This document shows, piece by piece, positions 6,808 through 16,371 of a stretch of DNA of 64,000 bases. The translations under genes and the position numbers were made by a program. The notes under the pieces are model-generated. The model had not been told where the DNA came from and searched no databases. It worked only from the letters and a program-made list of their open reading frames with translations. Within the stretch, counting starts at the first letter, position 1. Every line of letters starts with the position of its first letter. The stretch is from Azonexus sp. (GTDB lineage Bacteria; Pseudomonadota; Gammaproteobacteria; Burkholderiales; Rhodocyclaceae): positions 186,001 to 250,000 of the forward strand of contig JAGOBB010000001.1 in the NCBI GenBank assembly GCA_017983615.1, in the 5' to 3' direction.

Positions 6808-9681
6808 GTGACCAGAATTGTCGAGCTGATAACGACCCACAGCGATCGCGTCGCCCCGGAAGCGACACTGCGGGAAGTCGCGTCGCTGATGATGGCCTCG
6901 AAGATATCTTCGGTCATCGTCGTGGACGACGATGCGGTTCTCGGCATCATCACCGAGCATGATTTGCTGCGCGTCATGCGCCGTCACCAGTCTCCCGAGC
7001 AGTCCGCCCGCCAAACCATGACCCACCCGGTGCACTGCGCCAACGCGGACACGGAATTCCATCGGGCCTACCGCGAAGCGGCCAACCTCGGCATCCGCCA
7101 CATCGTGGTCGTCGACCCCGACGGCCATCCACTGGGCGTAGTCAGCGAATCGGATTTCCGCAATCACCTGGGGACCGATTTCTACCTCCACCTGAATTGC
7201 GTCGACACCCTGATGGAACGGACCTTTCCGCGCCTTCCGGCGAACACCCGGCTCGACGATGCGCTAGTCGCCATGGAAGCCGTGCGCGGCAGTTGCGTCG
7301 TCGTGGTTGACGGCCGACGTTCGCTCGGCATCGTCACCGAGCGTGATGTGGTACGGCTTTTTCTGAATGGCGAGAGCAATCCGACGCTGGATGTCATCAT
7401 GACCCGGCCGGCCATCAGCATCCGCGCAGACTGTCCGCTGACCGATGCCGCCCAACTCATGTTCGACCATGGCATTCGACACCTGATCGTCGTCAATCAA
7501 TCCGAAGAGCTGGTCGGCCTGCTCTCCGAACACACCCTGATGCACCCGCTCAAGGTCGGCCTCATCGACGAAACCCTGAGCGACCGCCAGGTTGCCGAAG
7601 AACGCCTGCGACTGGCGGCCAGCGTCTTCGACAATGCGCACGAAGGCATCATGATCACCGACCCGCACGGGTGCATTCTGGACATCAACGCCTCCTTTAC
7701 CGAACTGAGCGGCTACACCCGTGAGGAAGCCCTTGGCAAGACACCGGAACTGCTCAAGTCCGGCCACCATGAACCGTCGTTCTACGATGCAATGTGGGCG
7801 CAAATCCGCGAGGAAGGGTACTGGCGCGGCGAGGTCTGGAATCGCAAGAAGTCCGGGGAGATCTTCGTTGTCCTGCTGACCATCTCGACCGTCCGCAAAC
7901 GGAATGGTGAAATCTCCCACTTCGTCGCCATTTTTTCCGACATAACGCTGATCAAGCAGCATCAGCAGCGGCTTGAGCATCTGGCCCACTTCGATGCCCT
8001 GACCCAGTTGCCGAACCGCATGCTGCTCGGCGACCGGATGCAGCTAGCGATGTCGCAAACCGACCGCAGTGGAAAAATGCTCGCTGTCTGCTACCTCGAT
8101 CTCGACAATTTCAAGCCGATCAACGACCAGTTCGGCCATGCCGCCGGCGACTATCTGTTGATCGAGGTCGCCCAACGCCTAAAAACCTGCGTACGCGCCG
8201 GCGACACGGTGTCGCGTCTGGGCGGCGACGAATTCGTCCTCCTGATCTCCAGCCTCGACGACCTGCGCGAATGCGACCAGGCCATTGCCCGGGTCACGTC
8301 GACCCTGGCCCACCCATTTCACGTTTCCGATCATACCGTTTCCATCTCGGCCAGCATCGGCGTCACACTCTATCCACAGGACAGCTCCGATCCTGAAACC
8401 CTGCTTCGCCATGCCGATCAGGCGATGTACGCAGCCAAGCAGGGGGGCCGCAACCGCTACCACCTGTTTGACCCCGAGCATGACCGCCGGGCTCGCGCCC
8501 GCCGCGATGAACTGGGCCGCATACGCGAGGCACTGCACCGGAATGAGTTCCAGCTTTACTACCAGCCCAAGGTCGACATGCGAAAAGGACATGTGATCGG
8601 GGCCGAAGCCCTGATCCGCTGGCAGCATCCGGAGCGGGGAACACTCCTTCCCGATCAGTTCCTGCCGACGGTTGAAGGCAACGAACTGGCCATCGAGATT
8701 GGCGACTGGGTCATTAGCGAGGCCCTTCGCCAGGTCGAGGCTTGGCACGACCTGGGGATCGATCTGGCGATCAGTATCAATATCTCCGGCGACCACCTTC
8801 AGCATGCAGGATTCACCCGGCGGCTTGGCGAATTGCTTGCCCGTCACCCGCGCGTGTCACCGGGCCAGATCGAGCTCGAAGTACTCGAAACAACCGCCCT
8901 GGAAGACATTGCCACCATTGCCGACCTGTTCTCCGAATGCCGGCAGCTAGGCGTTAGTTTTGCACTCGACGACTTCGGCACCGGCTACTCCTCGCTCACC
9001 TATTTCCGCCGCCTGCCCGCCGAAACGCTGAAGATCGACCAATCGTTCATCCGCAACATGCTCGACGACCCGGACGATCTGGCCATCGTCGAAGGCGTCA
9101 TTGGACTGACTCACGCATTCCAGCGCCGCGTCATTGCCGAGGGCGTCGAAACAGTCGAACACGGCCTGGCACTGCTGCTTCTGGGCTGCGATACGGCGCA
9201 GGGTTTCGGCATTGCCCGCCCGATGCCGGCTGACCAGCTTCCGGCATGGACCCGCCAATTCCGCCCCGACGAACTATGGAGCCTTGCCACATCCTTCCAG
9301 TGGTCGCGTGAAGACCTGCCCATGCTGATCGCCGAAGTCGATCACAAGCGCTGGACCAAGACCCTGTTTGCCTACCTGGAGGACGAGACCGGCTCACTGC
9401 CAAAGCCCCCCGTGGGCTATCGCGACTGTCGCTTCGGGCGCTGGTACTACAGTCAGGATGCGCAGCGGTATAGCCGGATCGTTGCATTCCTGGCCCTCGA
9501 AAATATTCACGCCAACCTGCATGAGACAGCCAGGCAATTGCTTGAATTACGCGACGCAAAAGCGAGCGAGCATATCGATTCGCTGAAAGGCGAATTTGAA
9601 GCGCTGAACGGTCAACTGACGGACTGTATTCAGGAAATCCAGGCCGAAGTCCTGTTCGAATCCAAAACAAGACAGCAATAA
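6808..9681 (+). CDS. c-di-GMP enzyme: CBS repeats-PAS-GGDEF-EAL-CZB fusion
   Basis: A 957-residue cytosolic protein with no membrane segment. Residues 1-245 hold CBS-type repeats (two pairs, four motifs), then PAS (about 265-380), GGDEF (intact GGDEF at 472-476), EAL (intact EALIRW near 600, DDFGTGYSSL later) and a C-terminal zinc-binding CZB domain. The CZB ligands are visible as His846, Cys874 (DCRFGRW), His901 and His905 (IHANLHE). Both catalytic motifs look competent. CBS pairs usually bind adenine nucleotides and CZB binds zinc, so it could link energy state, PAS input and zinc or oxidants to c-di-GMP. Start GTG has AGGAGG upstream, and an FNR-type promoter precedes it. Confidence 0.92.
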   Translation: MTRIVELITTHSDRVAPEATLREVASLMMASKISSVIVVDDDAVLGIITEHDLLRVMRRHQSPEQSARQTMTHPVHCANADTEFHRAYREAANLGIRHIVVVDPDGHPLGVVSESDFRNHLGTDFYLHLNCVDTLMERTFPRLPANTRLDDALVAMEAVRGSCVVVVDGRRSLGIVTERDVVRLFLNGESNPTLDVIMTRPAISIRADCPLTDAAQLMFDHGIRHLIVVNQSEELVGLLSEHTLMHPLKVGLIDETLSDRQVAEERLRLAASVFDNAHEGIMITDPHGCILDINASFTELSGYTREEALGKTPELLKSGHHEPSFYDAMWAQIREEGYWRGEVWNRKKSGEIFVVLLTISTVRKRNGEISHFVAIFSDITLIKQHQQRLEHLAHFDALTQLPNRMLLGDRMQLAMSQTDRSGKMLAVCYLDLDNFKPINDQFGHAAGDYLLIEVAQRLKTCVRAGDTVSRLGGDEFVLLISSLDDLRECDQAIARVTSTLAHPFHVSDHTVSISASIGVTLYPQDSSDPETLLRHADQAMYAAKQGGRNRYHLFDPEHDRRARARRDELGRIREALHRNEFQLYYQPKVDMRKGHVIGAEALIRWQHPERGTLLPDQFLPTVEGNELAIEIGDWVISEALRQVEAWHDLGIDLAISINISGDHLQHAGFTRRLGELLARHPRVSPGQIELEVLETTALEDIATIADLFSECRQLGVSFALDDFGTGYSSLTYFRRLPAETLKIDQSFIRNMLDDPDDLAIVEGVIGLTHAFQRRVIAEGVETVEHGLALLLLGCDTAQGFGIARPMPADQLPAWTRQFRPDELWSLATSFQWSREDLPMLIAEVDHKRWTKTLFAYLEDETGSLPKPPVGYRDCRFGRWYYSQDAQRYSRIVAFLALENIHANLHETARQLLELRDAKASEHIDSLKGEFEALNGQLTDCIQEIQAEVLFESKTRQQ

Positions 9682-9800
9682 TCCGGCGCCAGAAGTCAGC
9701 AGCACAGGGTTTTTCTTGTCGCCGTTTATTTGATTCCCGTTAATCTGCCGTTAAACTTGCGCGTTCATAATTTGGGCCTGATTTCTTTCGGTTTTTCCTG

Positions 9801-10409
9801 ATGCTTGAAGCTGACAATCTGGAATGCGTGCGCGGCGAGCGCCGCCTGTTCGCAGGCCTCGGCTTTCGGCTGGAAGCGGGGGAACTGCTGTACCTGCAGG
9901 GCAAGAACGGCGCCGGCAAAACCAGTCTGTTGCGCATGCTGATCGGCCTGCTGCCACCGGAAGCCGGCGAAATCCGCTGGAAAGGCCAGACTATCAAATC
10001 AGACGAGTTCCGCGCCGACCTCTGCTACCTCGGCCACCTGAACGCCATCAAGGAAGAATTGACCCCACTCGAAAACCTGCTTGCTGCCGCCAGGCTGGCC
10101 GACGAGGATTTGTCCGAGGACGACGCCATCGATGCACTGGAGCAGGTCGGACTGGCCGGCCGCGAGGACCTTGCCTGCAAATACCTGTCGCAAGGCCAGA
10201 AGCGCCGCGTTGCGCTGGCCCGACTGGTCAAGGAAAAGCGGCCGCTGTGGATACTCGACGAACCTTTCGTCGCCCTCGACGTGGCGGCGGTCGAGTGGCT
10301 GGCCAGCATCATTTCCTGCCACCTGCAACGTGGCGGCCTGGCCGTGATGACCACCCACCAGCTCGTCGACATCCCGGCCGGCACCGTCCGCGAACTGCGT
10401 CTCTCCTGA
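9801..10409 (+). CDS. ccmA: Heme exporter ATP-binding protein CcmA
   Basis: A 202-residue ABC ATPase: Walker A GKNGAGKTSLLRML near residue 35, signature YLSQGQKRRVALAR near 133, and Walker B LWILDEP. With CcmB it powers release of holo-CcmE from CcmC in System I cytochrome c biogenesis. It is the first gene of a tightly packed ccm operon, and the stop overlaps the ccmB start (TGATG). The 119 bp upstream hold no clear consensus promoter beyond a possible -10 CATAAT near 9766. Confidence 0.96.
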   Translation: MLEADNLECVRGERRLFAGLGFRLEAGELLYLQGKNGAGKTSLLRMLIGLLPPEAGEIRWKGQTIKSDEFRADLCYLGHLNAIKEELTPLENLLAAARLADEDLSEDDAIDALEQVGLAGREDLACKYLSQGQKRRVALARLVKEKRPLWILDEPFVALDVAAVEWLASIISCHLQRGGLAVMTTHQLVDIPAGTVRELRLS

Positions 10410-11077
10410 TGTTCAAGATCATTGCCGCAGTCATCCGCCGCGATCTCAAACTGGCCATGCGCCGGCAGGCCGACATCGTCTCGGCCGTTTTCTTTTTCAT
10501 CATCGTGGTCAGCCTCTTCCCGCTCGGCATCGGCCCGGAACCCGACCTGCTACGCAAGCTGGCGCCCGGCGTGCTGTGGGTGGCCGCCCTGCTGGCGACG
10601 ATGCTGTCGCTGCCCCGCCTGTTCGCAGACGACCATCGCGACGGCACACTGGAGCAACTGGCGCTGGCACCGCACCCGCTCGGCCTGGTCGTGACCGGGA
10701 AAGTGATCGCTCACTGGCTGGTCTCCGGCCTGCCGCTGGCACTGATCGCCCCGGTGCTCGGCCTGCAGTTCGACCTGTCTGCCGAGGCCCTGGTCGTGCT
10801 GACCGGCGCCATCCTGCTCGGCACCCCGGCGCTGTCCGGCATCGGCGCCATCGGCGCGGCGCTGACGCTGGGCCTGCGCGGCGGCGGCGTGCTGCTGTCA
10901 CTGCTGGTGCTGCCCCTCTACATCCCGGTGTTAATATTCGGCGCTGGCGCAGTGGATGCGACGGTGTCCGGACTCGGGGGGGAAGGACATCTTTCACTGC
11001 TCGCCGCCCTGACCTTTGCCTCACTCGGCTTCGCCCCCTGGGCCTCGGCCGCTGCCTTGAAGATTGCCCTCGAATGA
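10409..11077 (+). CDS. ccmB: Heme exporter permease CcmB
   Basis: A 222-residue integral membrane protein with about six hydrophobic helices and the conserved DDHRDGTLEQLALAP segment near residue 75. It forms the membrane part of the CcmAB transporter. It overlaps ccmA by one base at the start and ccmC by ATGA at the end. No anomaly was seen. Confidence 0.95.
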   Translation: MFKIIAAVIRRDLKLAMRRQADIVSAVFFFIIVVSLFPLGIGPEPDLLRKLAPGVLWVAALLATMLSLPRLFADDHRDGTLEQLALAPHPLGLVVTGKVIAHWLVSGLPLALIAPVLGLQFDLSAEALVVLTGAILLGTPALSGIGAIGAALTLGLRGGGVLLSLLVLPLYIPVLIFGAGAVDATVSGLGGEGHLSLLAALTFASLGFAPWASAAALKIALE

Positions 11078-11820
11078 AAGACCGCTTCAATCTTTACCGC
11101 TTCGCCTCACCGGCCACCTTCTACCCGCTGGCCGGGGCGATGATTCCTTACTTCGCTGCAGTCTCGGCCGTCTTCGGCCTGGCCGGGCTGTACCTCGGCA
11201 TGCTGGTCGCGCCGACCGATTTCCAGCAGGGCGAAGGCTACCGGATCATCTTCATCCATGTCCCGGCTTCCTGGATGAGCATGTTCATCTATCTGGTCAT
11301 GGCCGGCTGGGCCGCCATCGGTCTGGCCTTCAACACCCGGCTGTCGGGCATGATGGCCCAGGCCCTGGCACCGACCGGCGCACTGATGGCCTTCCTGTCG
11401 CTATGGACCGGCGCCCTGTGGGGCAAGCCGATGTGGGGCGCGTGGTGGGTCTGGGATGCCCGGCTCACGTCCGAACTGATCCTGCTTTTCCTCTACATCG
11501 GCTACATGGCGCTGACCGCCGCCATCGACGACCAGCGCCGGGCCGACAAGGCCGGCGGCCTGTTATTGCTGGTCGGCGTCGTCAACGTGCCGATCATCTA
11601 TTTCTCGGTCAAATGGTGGAACACGCTGCACCAGGGTTCCAGCGTCAACCTGACCAAGTCGTCGATGGCCGAGACCATGCTCTGGGGCATGCTGCTGATG
11701 GCCATGTGCTTCTGGATGTATTCGATTGCCGTCGCCCTGATGCGGGTACGCACCATCATGCTTGAACGCGAGCGGCACACCGACTGGGTCAAGGCCGAAC
11801 TCGCCGGAGGCCAACCATGA
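11074..11820 (+). CDS. ccmC: Heme-handling protein CcmC
   Basis: A 248-residue six-helix membrane protein. The tryptophan-rich heme-binding WWD motif is seen as GAWWVWDARLTSELILL near residue 128, with the flanking histidines in FIHVPASW and TLHQGSS. CcmC loads heme onto CcmE in the periplasm. ATGA overlaps join it to ccmB and ccmD. Confidence 0.97.
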   Translation: MKDRFNLYRFASPATFYPLAGAMIPYFAAVSAVFGLAGLYLGMLVAPTDFQQGEGYRIIFIHVPASWMSMFIYLVMAGWAAIGLAFNTRLSGMMAQALAPTGALMAFLSLWTGALWGKPMWGAWWVWDARLTSELILLFLYIGYMALTAAIDDQRRADKAGGLLLLVGVVNVPIIYFSVKWWNTLHQGSSVNLTKSSMAETMLWGMLLMAMCFWMYSIAVALMRVRTIMLERERHTDWVKAELAGGQP

Positions 11821-12005
11821 TCCACTGGAACAGTTTTGCCGACTTCCTCGCCATGGGTGGCTACGGTCTCTACGTCTGGGGCTCCTTCGGCCTGACCGCG
11901 CTGATCATGATTGTTGAACCGATCGTCGTCGCCCGCAATCGAAAGAACACCATCGCCCGCCTCAAGCGCCAGTTGCGCGCCGAAACAAGGAATACTGCAG
12001 AATGA
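11817..12005 (+). CDS. ccmD: CcmD small membrane protein
   Basis: A 62-residue protein with one transmembrane helix and a basic C-terminus ([15 protein letters not shown]), as in other CcmD proteins. The GGYGLYVW block before the helix is characteristic. It stabilises the CcmC-CcmE complex and helps release holo-CcmE. It overlaps ccmC and ccmE by 4 bp each. Confidence 0.93.
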   Translation: MIHWNSFADFLAMGGYGLYVWGSFGLTALIMIVEPIVVARNRKNTIARLKRQLRAETRNTAE

Positions 12006-12481
12006 AATCGCGTCACAAGAAGCTCGCCCTGATCGGCGGTGCGCTGGCCATCCTCGGCATCATCGCCGCGCTGGTCCTCAATGCCCTGAACAGCAACATC
12101 GCTCTCTATATTTCGCCGACCGACGTTGCCGAAGGCAAGGCGCCGCAGGGCAAGGCCTTCCGCATCGGCGGCCTGGTCAAGGAAGGCAGCCTGTCACGAC
12201 AAGCTGATGGGGTCACCGTCACCTTCGTCGTCACCGATACCGCCAAGGACATTCCGGTCCACTACAAAGGCATCCTTCCCGACCTGTTCAAGGAAGGCAA
12301 GGGCGTCGTCGCCCAGGGCAAGATGACTGCAGACGGCAGCTTTGCCGCCAGCGAAGTACTGGCCAAGCACGACGAGAACTACATGCCGCCGGAAGCCGCC
12401 AAGGCCGTCGATGATGCCCAGAAAGCCGCTACCAAGCATGTCTCGCCGTCGTCGGTCAGCCCACCGAAAGCAGGTTACTAA
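12002..12481 (+). CDS. ccmE: Periplasmic heme chaperone CcmE
   Basis: A 159-residue protein with an N-terminal membrane anchor (residues 9-29) and an OB-fold domain. The covalent heme-binding histidine is in [10 protein letters not shown], the invariant HxxxY motif. It carries heme from CcmC to CcmF/H. The C-terminal 30 residues are flexible and Ala/Ser-rich. It ends just before ccmF. Confidence 0.96.
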   Translation: MKSRHKKLALIGGALAILGIIAALVLNALNSNIALYISPTDVAEGKAPQGKAFRIGGLVKEGSLSRQADGVTVTFVVTDTAKDIPVHYKGILPDLFKEGKGVVAQGKMTADGSFAASEVLAKHDENYMPPEAAKAVDDAQKAATKHVSPSSVSPPKAGY

Positions 12482-12483
12482 GC

Positions 12484-14472
12484 ATGATCCCCGAACTCGG
12501 CCATTTCGCCCTGATCCTCGCCGCGCTGGTCGCTCTGGTGCTCGGCACCCTGCCGCTGATCGGCGCCCACAACAACCGTCTGGCCTGGGTCGCCGTCGCC
12601 CGCCCGGCCGCTTCGGCGCTGGCACTGCTCGTTACCTTTTCGTTCGCCTGCCTGACCCAGGCTTTCGTGACCAACGATTTCTCGGTGGTTTACGTCGCCC
12701 AGCACTCGAATTCGCTGCTGCCGCTGCAATACCGCGTCGCCGCCGTGTGGGGCGGTCACGAGGGCTCGCTGCTGCTGTGGATGTTGATGCTGACCTGGTG
12801 GGCCTTCGGCGTCGCCATGCTGTCACGCCAGTTGCCCGAAGCGATGGTCGCCCGCGTGCTCGGCACCCTCGGCCTGGTCGCCTTCGGCTTCCTGCTCTTC
12901 ATCCTGATCACCTCCAGCCCCTTCGAGCGCCTGCTGCCGGGCGCCGCCGAGGGCCGTGACCTGAATCCGCTGTTGCAGGATTTCGGCCTGGTCATCCACC
13001 CGCCGCTACTCTACATGGGCTATGTCGGCTTCTCGGTCGCCTTCGCCTTCGCCATCGCTGCCCTGCTTTCCGGCCAGTTGGACGCCGCCTGGGCACGCTG
13101 GTCGCGGCCGTGGACGATGGCCGCCTGGTGTTTCCTGACGCTGGGCATCGCCATGGGTTCGTGGTGGGCCTATTATGAACTGGGCTGGGGCGGCTGGTGG
13201 TTCTGGGACCCGGTCGAGAACGCCTCCTTCATGCCCTGGCTGGTCGGCACGGCACTGATTCACTCGCTGGCGGTTACCGAAAAACGCGGCAGCTTCAAAA
13301 ACTGGACGGTATTGCTGGCGATTTCCGCGTTCTCGCTGTCGCTGCTCGGCACCTTCCTGGTCCGTTCCGGCGTGCTGACCTCGGTGCATGCCTTCGCCAC
13401 CGACCCGCGGCGCGGCATTTTCATCCTGATCTTCCTGGTCGCCGTGATCGGCTCCTCTCTGGCGCTCTTCGCCTGGCGGGCGCCGAAGGTCGGGCTGGGC
13501 GGCCGCTTCGGGCTGGTCTCGCGTGAGTCTTTCCTGCTCACCAACAACGTCCTGCTGGTCGTCGCATGCGCTACCGTGCTGCTCGGCACGCTGTACCCGC
13601 TGCTGATCGACGCGCTGGGCGTCGGCAAGATTTCCGTCGGCCCGCCGTACTTCGATGCAGTCTTCGTGCCGGTGATGACGCCGATCCTGTTCCTGATGGG
13701 GGTCGGCCCCTTCGCCCGCTGGAAGGAAGCATCGATTGCCGAGATCGCCCGCACCGTACGCTGGGCCATCGTCGCCGGTGTCGTGGTCGCCATTGCCCTG
13801 CCGCTGATTTACGGCCGGTGGATCGCCCTGACCGCGATGGGCCTGTTCTTCGCCGCCTGGGTCGTCGTCACCTCGCTGCTCAATTTCGTCGAGCGCGTCC
13901 AGCACACGCGCGCTGGCCAGTCCTTCCTGACCTCGGCACTGAAACAGCCGCGCAGTTTCATTGGCATGAACGTCGCCCACATCGGCATCGCCGTCTTCGT
14001 CGTCGGCGTCACGATGGTCAATAGCTTCCAGGAAGAAAACGACATCAAGATGGCGCCGGGCGACATGACCACGGTCGCCGGCTACAGCTTCAAATTCAAT
14101 GGGGTCAAAGCCGTTGAAGGCCCGAACTACCTCGCTGCGCAAGGCGATTTCGATCTGGCGGTGAATGGCAAGTTCGTGCGCAAGATGAACCCGGAAAAGC
14201 GCAACTACCACTCGTCGCAAATGCCGATGACCGAAGCCGCCATCGATGCCGGCTTCCTGCGCGACGTCTATGTCTCGCTCGGCGAGCCGATTGACCGCGA
14301 CAAGCCGGAAGGCGAATGGGCGGTGCGCGTCTATTACAAGCCCTTTGTCGACTGGATCTGGGGCGGCTGCGTGCTGATGGCCCTCGGCGGCCTGCTCGCC
14401 ATGCTCGACCGTCGCTACCGCATCAAGTCCCGCGCCGCGGCCAACCTTCCTGCCGGAACCCAACAAGCATGA
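12484..14472 (+). CDS. ccmF: Cytochrome c heme lyase subunit CcmF
   Basis: A 662-residue polytopic membrane protein with the WWD heme motif at GWGGWWFWDPVENASFMPW and conserved histidines such as VIHPPLLYMGYVG. With CcmH it attaches heme to apocytochromes at CXXCH. Length matches the family (about 650). It starts two bases after the ccmE stop and overlaps ccmG by 3 bp at the end. Confidence 0.97.
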   Translation: MIPELGHFALILAALVALVLGTLPLIGAHNNRLAWVAVARPAASALALLVTFSFACLTQAFVTNDFSVVYVAQHSNSLLPLQYRVAAVWGGHEGSLLLWMLMLTWWAFGVAMLSRQLPEAMVARVLGTLGLVAFGFLLFILITSSPFERLLPGAAEGRDLNPLLQDFGLVIHPPLLYMGYVGFSVAFAFAIAALLSGQLDAAWARWSRPWTMAAWCFLTLGIAMGSWWAYYELGWGGWWFWDPVENASFMPWLVGTALIHSLAVTEKRGSFKNWTVLLAISAFSLSLLGTFLVRSGVLTSVHAFATDPRRGIFILIFLVAVIGSSLALFAWRAPKVGLGGRFGLVSRESFLLTNNVLLVVACATVLLGTLYPLLIDALGVGKISVGPPYFDAVFVPVMTPILFLMGVGPFARWKEASIAEIARTVRWAIVAGVVVAIALPLIYGRWIALTAMGLFFAAWVVVTSLLNFVERVQHTRAGQSFLTSALKQPRSFIGMNVAHIGIAVFVVGVTMVNSFQEENDIKMAPGDMTTVAGYSFKFNGVKAVEGPNYLAAQGDFDLAVNGKFVRKMNPEKRNYHSSQMPMTEAAIDAGFLRDVYVSLGEPIDRDKPEGEWAVRVYYKPFVDWIWGGCVLMALGGLLAMLDRRYRIKSRAAANLPAGTQQA

Positions 14473-15053
14473 ACCGTTATTTCTGGATTCTCGGCGGCTT
14501 TGCCGCCCTCGTCGTCCTGCTCGCCATTGGACTCAACCTGAACCCCCGCGACGTGCCGTCGCCGCTGGTCGGCAAGCCGGCCCCGGCCTTCAGCCTGAAT
14601 GTCCTGGCCACGCCGGACAAGACGCTCGGCCCCAAGGACATGCAGGGCAAGGTCTGGCTGCTCAACGTCTGGGCCTCGTGGTGCGTTTCCTGCCGCGCCG
14701 AGCATCCGGTGCTGGTCGAGTTCTCGAAGAAGGTCGACGTGCCGGTAATCGGCCTCAACTACAAGGAAGTGCGCGGTGACGGCGCTTTCGACATGGGCAA
14801 GATGCCGGCCGACGAGGAACGCAAGCTGGCCTTCCAGCGCGCCAACCAGTGGCTCTCGCAGCATGGCGACCCGTACAAGCTGACGGTCATGGACCTCGAC
14901 GGTCGCGTCGGCATCGACTACGGCGTCTATGGCGTGCCGGAAACCTACGTCATCGACAAGGCCGGCGTCATCCGCATGAAGCACACCGGGCCGATTTCGC
15001 CGGACGTGCTGAGCCAGAAGATCCTGCCGCTGCTGGCGGAGCTGAACAAATGA
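14469..15053 (+). CDS. ccmG: CcmG/DsbE thiol:disulfide reductase
   Basis: A 194-residue membrane-anchored thioredoxin-like protein with an N-terminal helix and the active site WASWCVSCRAEHP near residue 75. The cis-Pro loop is at GVYGVPETYVID. It reduces the apocytochrome or CcmH disulfide before heme ligation. It overlaps ccmF and ccmH by a few bases. Confidence 0.96.
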   Translation: MNRYFWILGGFAALVVLLAIGLNLNPRDVPSPLVGKPAPAFSLNVLATPDKTLGPKDMQGKVWLLNVWASWCVSCRAEHPVLVEFSKKVDVPVIGLNYKEVRGDGAFDMGKMPADEERKLAFQRANQWLSQHGDPYKLTVMDLDGRVGIDYGVYGVPETYVIDKAGVIRMKHTGPISPDVLSQKILPLLAELNK

Positions 15054-15538
15054 AGGCCCGGGCGCTGATCCTGGCTTTCGTTTTTGGCCTTTTTTTCGGG
15101 CCGACCGTAGCATTTGCCTCAGAGGTCAATGAAGCGGCGCTGGCCGCCGACCCGGTCGCCGAAAAGCGCCTGCAGGCGCTGTCGGCCGAGTTGCGCTGCC
15201 TGGTCTGCCAGAACCAGACCATCGCCGACTCGAATGCCGAACTGGCCGTTGACCTGCGCCGCGAAATCCGCGGCATGATTGCCGCCGGCAAGTCGGACAA
15301 GGAAATCATCGACTTTATGGTCGTCCGCTATGGCGATTTCGTCCTCTACCGTCCGCCGGTCAAGGGCATCACGTTGCTGCTCTGGGGCGGCCCGGTGGCG
15401 CTGATGCTACTCGGCCTGTTCGCCCTGATCCGCTACCTGCGCCAACGCACCACCCGCATCAATGCTGAAGATCAGCCGCTGACGGCCGCCGAGGCCAGCC
15501 GCGCCGACGCGCTGCTCAAGGAAATCGACCAGAAATGA
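15050..15538 (+). CDS. ccmH: CcmH heme lyase subunit (short form)
   Basis: A 162-residue protein with a signal peptide (cleavage likely after AFA), the redox motif LRCLVCQNQTIADSNA, and one C-terminal transmembrane helix near 105-125. It presents apocytochrome thiols to CcmF. The TPR part found in long CcmH proteins is a separate gene here (ccmI). Most of the hydrophobic core and cleavage site of the signal peptide (VFGLFFGPTVAFA) is encoded by a copy of the dispersed repeat at 15080-15114. Confidence 0.95.
   Translation: MKARALILAFVFGLFFGPTVAFASEVNEAALAADPVAEKRLQALSAELRCLVCQNQTIADSNAELAVDLRREIRGMIAAGKSDKEIIDFMVVRYGDFVLYRPPVKGITLLLWGGPVALMLLGLFALIRYLRQRTTRINAEDQPLTAAEASRADALLKEIDQK
15080..15114 (-). 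repeat. Dispersed core repeat, copy 2 (ccmH signal peptide)
   Basis: Exact core (GACCGTAGCATT on the plus strand, 15103-15114) preceded by a full tail: GTTTTTGGCC, T tract, GGGCC. It is nearly identical to copy 3 at 18700. Read in frame as the CcmH signal peptide, with the core giving TVAF. Confidence 0.9.
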
Positions 15539-16371
15539 CCCAGTTCGCCATTTTCGCCACCCTGCTCATCGTGGTGGTTGCCGCCTTCATTTTGCCGCCG
15601 CTCTGGCTCGGCCTGCGCGCCCCCAAACCGCAGACCGACCGCAAGGAAGCCAACCTCGCCATCTTCCGCGACCAGCTCGCCGAACTCGGCAGCGAAAACG
15701 CCGAAGGCTCGCTGGCAGAAGCCGATTTCGAACAAGCCAAGCGCGAACTCCAGCGCCGCCTGCTCGAAGAGGTCGAAGCCACCGGGCAGGCGACTGCCGT
15801 CACCCATGGCCCGAGCCGCAAGACGGCCATCGCCCTGCTCCTGCTCCTGCCCATCGTCGCCCTGCTCGGTTACGGCATCCTGGGTAACCCGCGGGCGCTC
15901 GACCCGACGCAAACAGTCGCCCCGCCGCAGATGACGCCGGAAAAAATCAACGAAATGGTCGCCAGCCTGGCCGAAAAGATGAAGGCCAACCCGGACGACA
16001 TGCAAGGCTGGCTGATGTTGGCCCGTTCCTACAAGTCGCTGGGCCGTTTCGAGGAAGCCGTGCAGGCCTACGGCAAGGCCGAGAAGGTCATCAACGACAA
16101 TCCCGACCTGCTGGCCAGCTACGCCGAAGCCGTCGCCATGGCCAACGGCAAGGGCCTCAAGGGCAAGCCGGCCGAACTGGTCGAACGGGCTTTGAAGATC
16201 GACCCCAAGCACGGTCACAGTCTGTTCCTGGCCGGCGCCGCCGCGATGGAAGCCGGCGATGCCAAGAAGGGCGTCGCCTACTGGGAAGCCTTGCTGCCAC
16301 AGGTCGAGCCGGGCTCGGAAATCGACCAGATGCTGCGCCAGGGCATCGAGAAAATGAAGGCCGGGAAGTAG
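15535..16371 (+). CDS. ccmI: CcmI cytochrome c biogenesis TPR protein
   Basis: A 278-residue protein with an N-terminal helix (residues 5-25), a Leu/Glu-rich coiled-coil segment (35-85), a second helix near 100-118 and TPR repeats in the C-terminal half (MQGWLMLARSYKSLGRFEEAVQAY). CcmI chaperones apocytochrome c to the CcmFH ligase. ATGA links it to ccmH. Its stop overlaps the napF GTG. Confidence 0.93.
   Translation: MTQFAIFATLLIVVVAAFILPPLWLGLRAPKPQTDRKEANLAIFRDQLAELGSENAEGSLAEADFEQAKRELQRRLLEEVEATGQATAVTHGPSRKTAIALLLLLPIVALLGYGILGNPRALDPTQTVAPPQMTPEKINEMVASLAEKMKANPDDMQGWLMLARSYKSLGRFEEAVQAYGKAEKVINDNPDLLASYAEAVAMANGKGLKGKPAELVERALKIDPKHGHSLFLAGAAAMEAGDAKKGVAYWEALLPQVEPGSEIDQMLRQGIEKMKAGK

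Noticed and set aside
13006-14466. A 486-codon open frame antisense to ccmF
   Set aside because: Shadow of a high-GC gene; its protein is His/Asp/Gly-rich with no family features, while ccmF is complete on the other strand.
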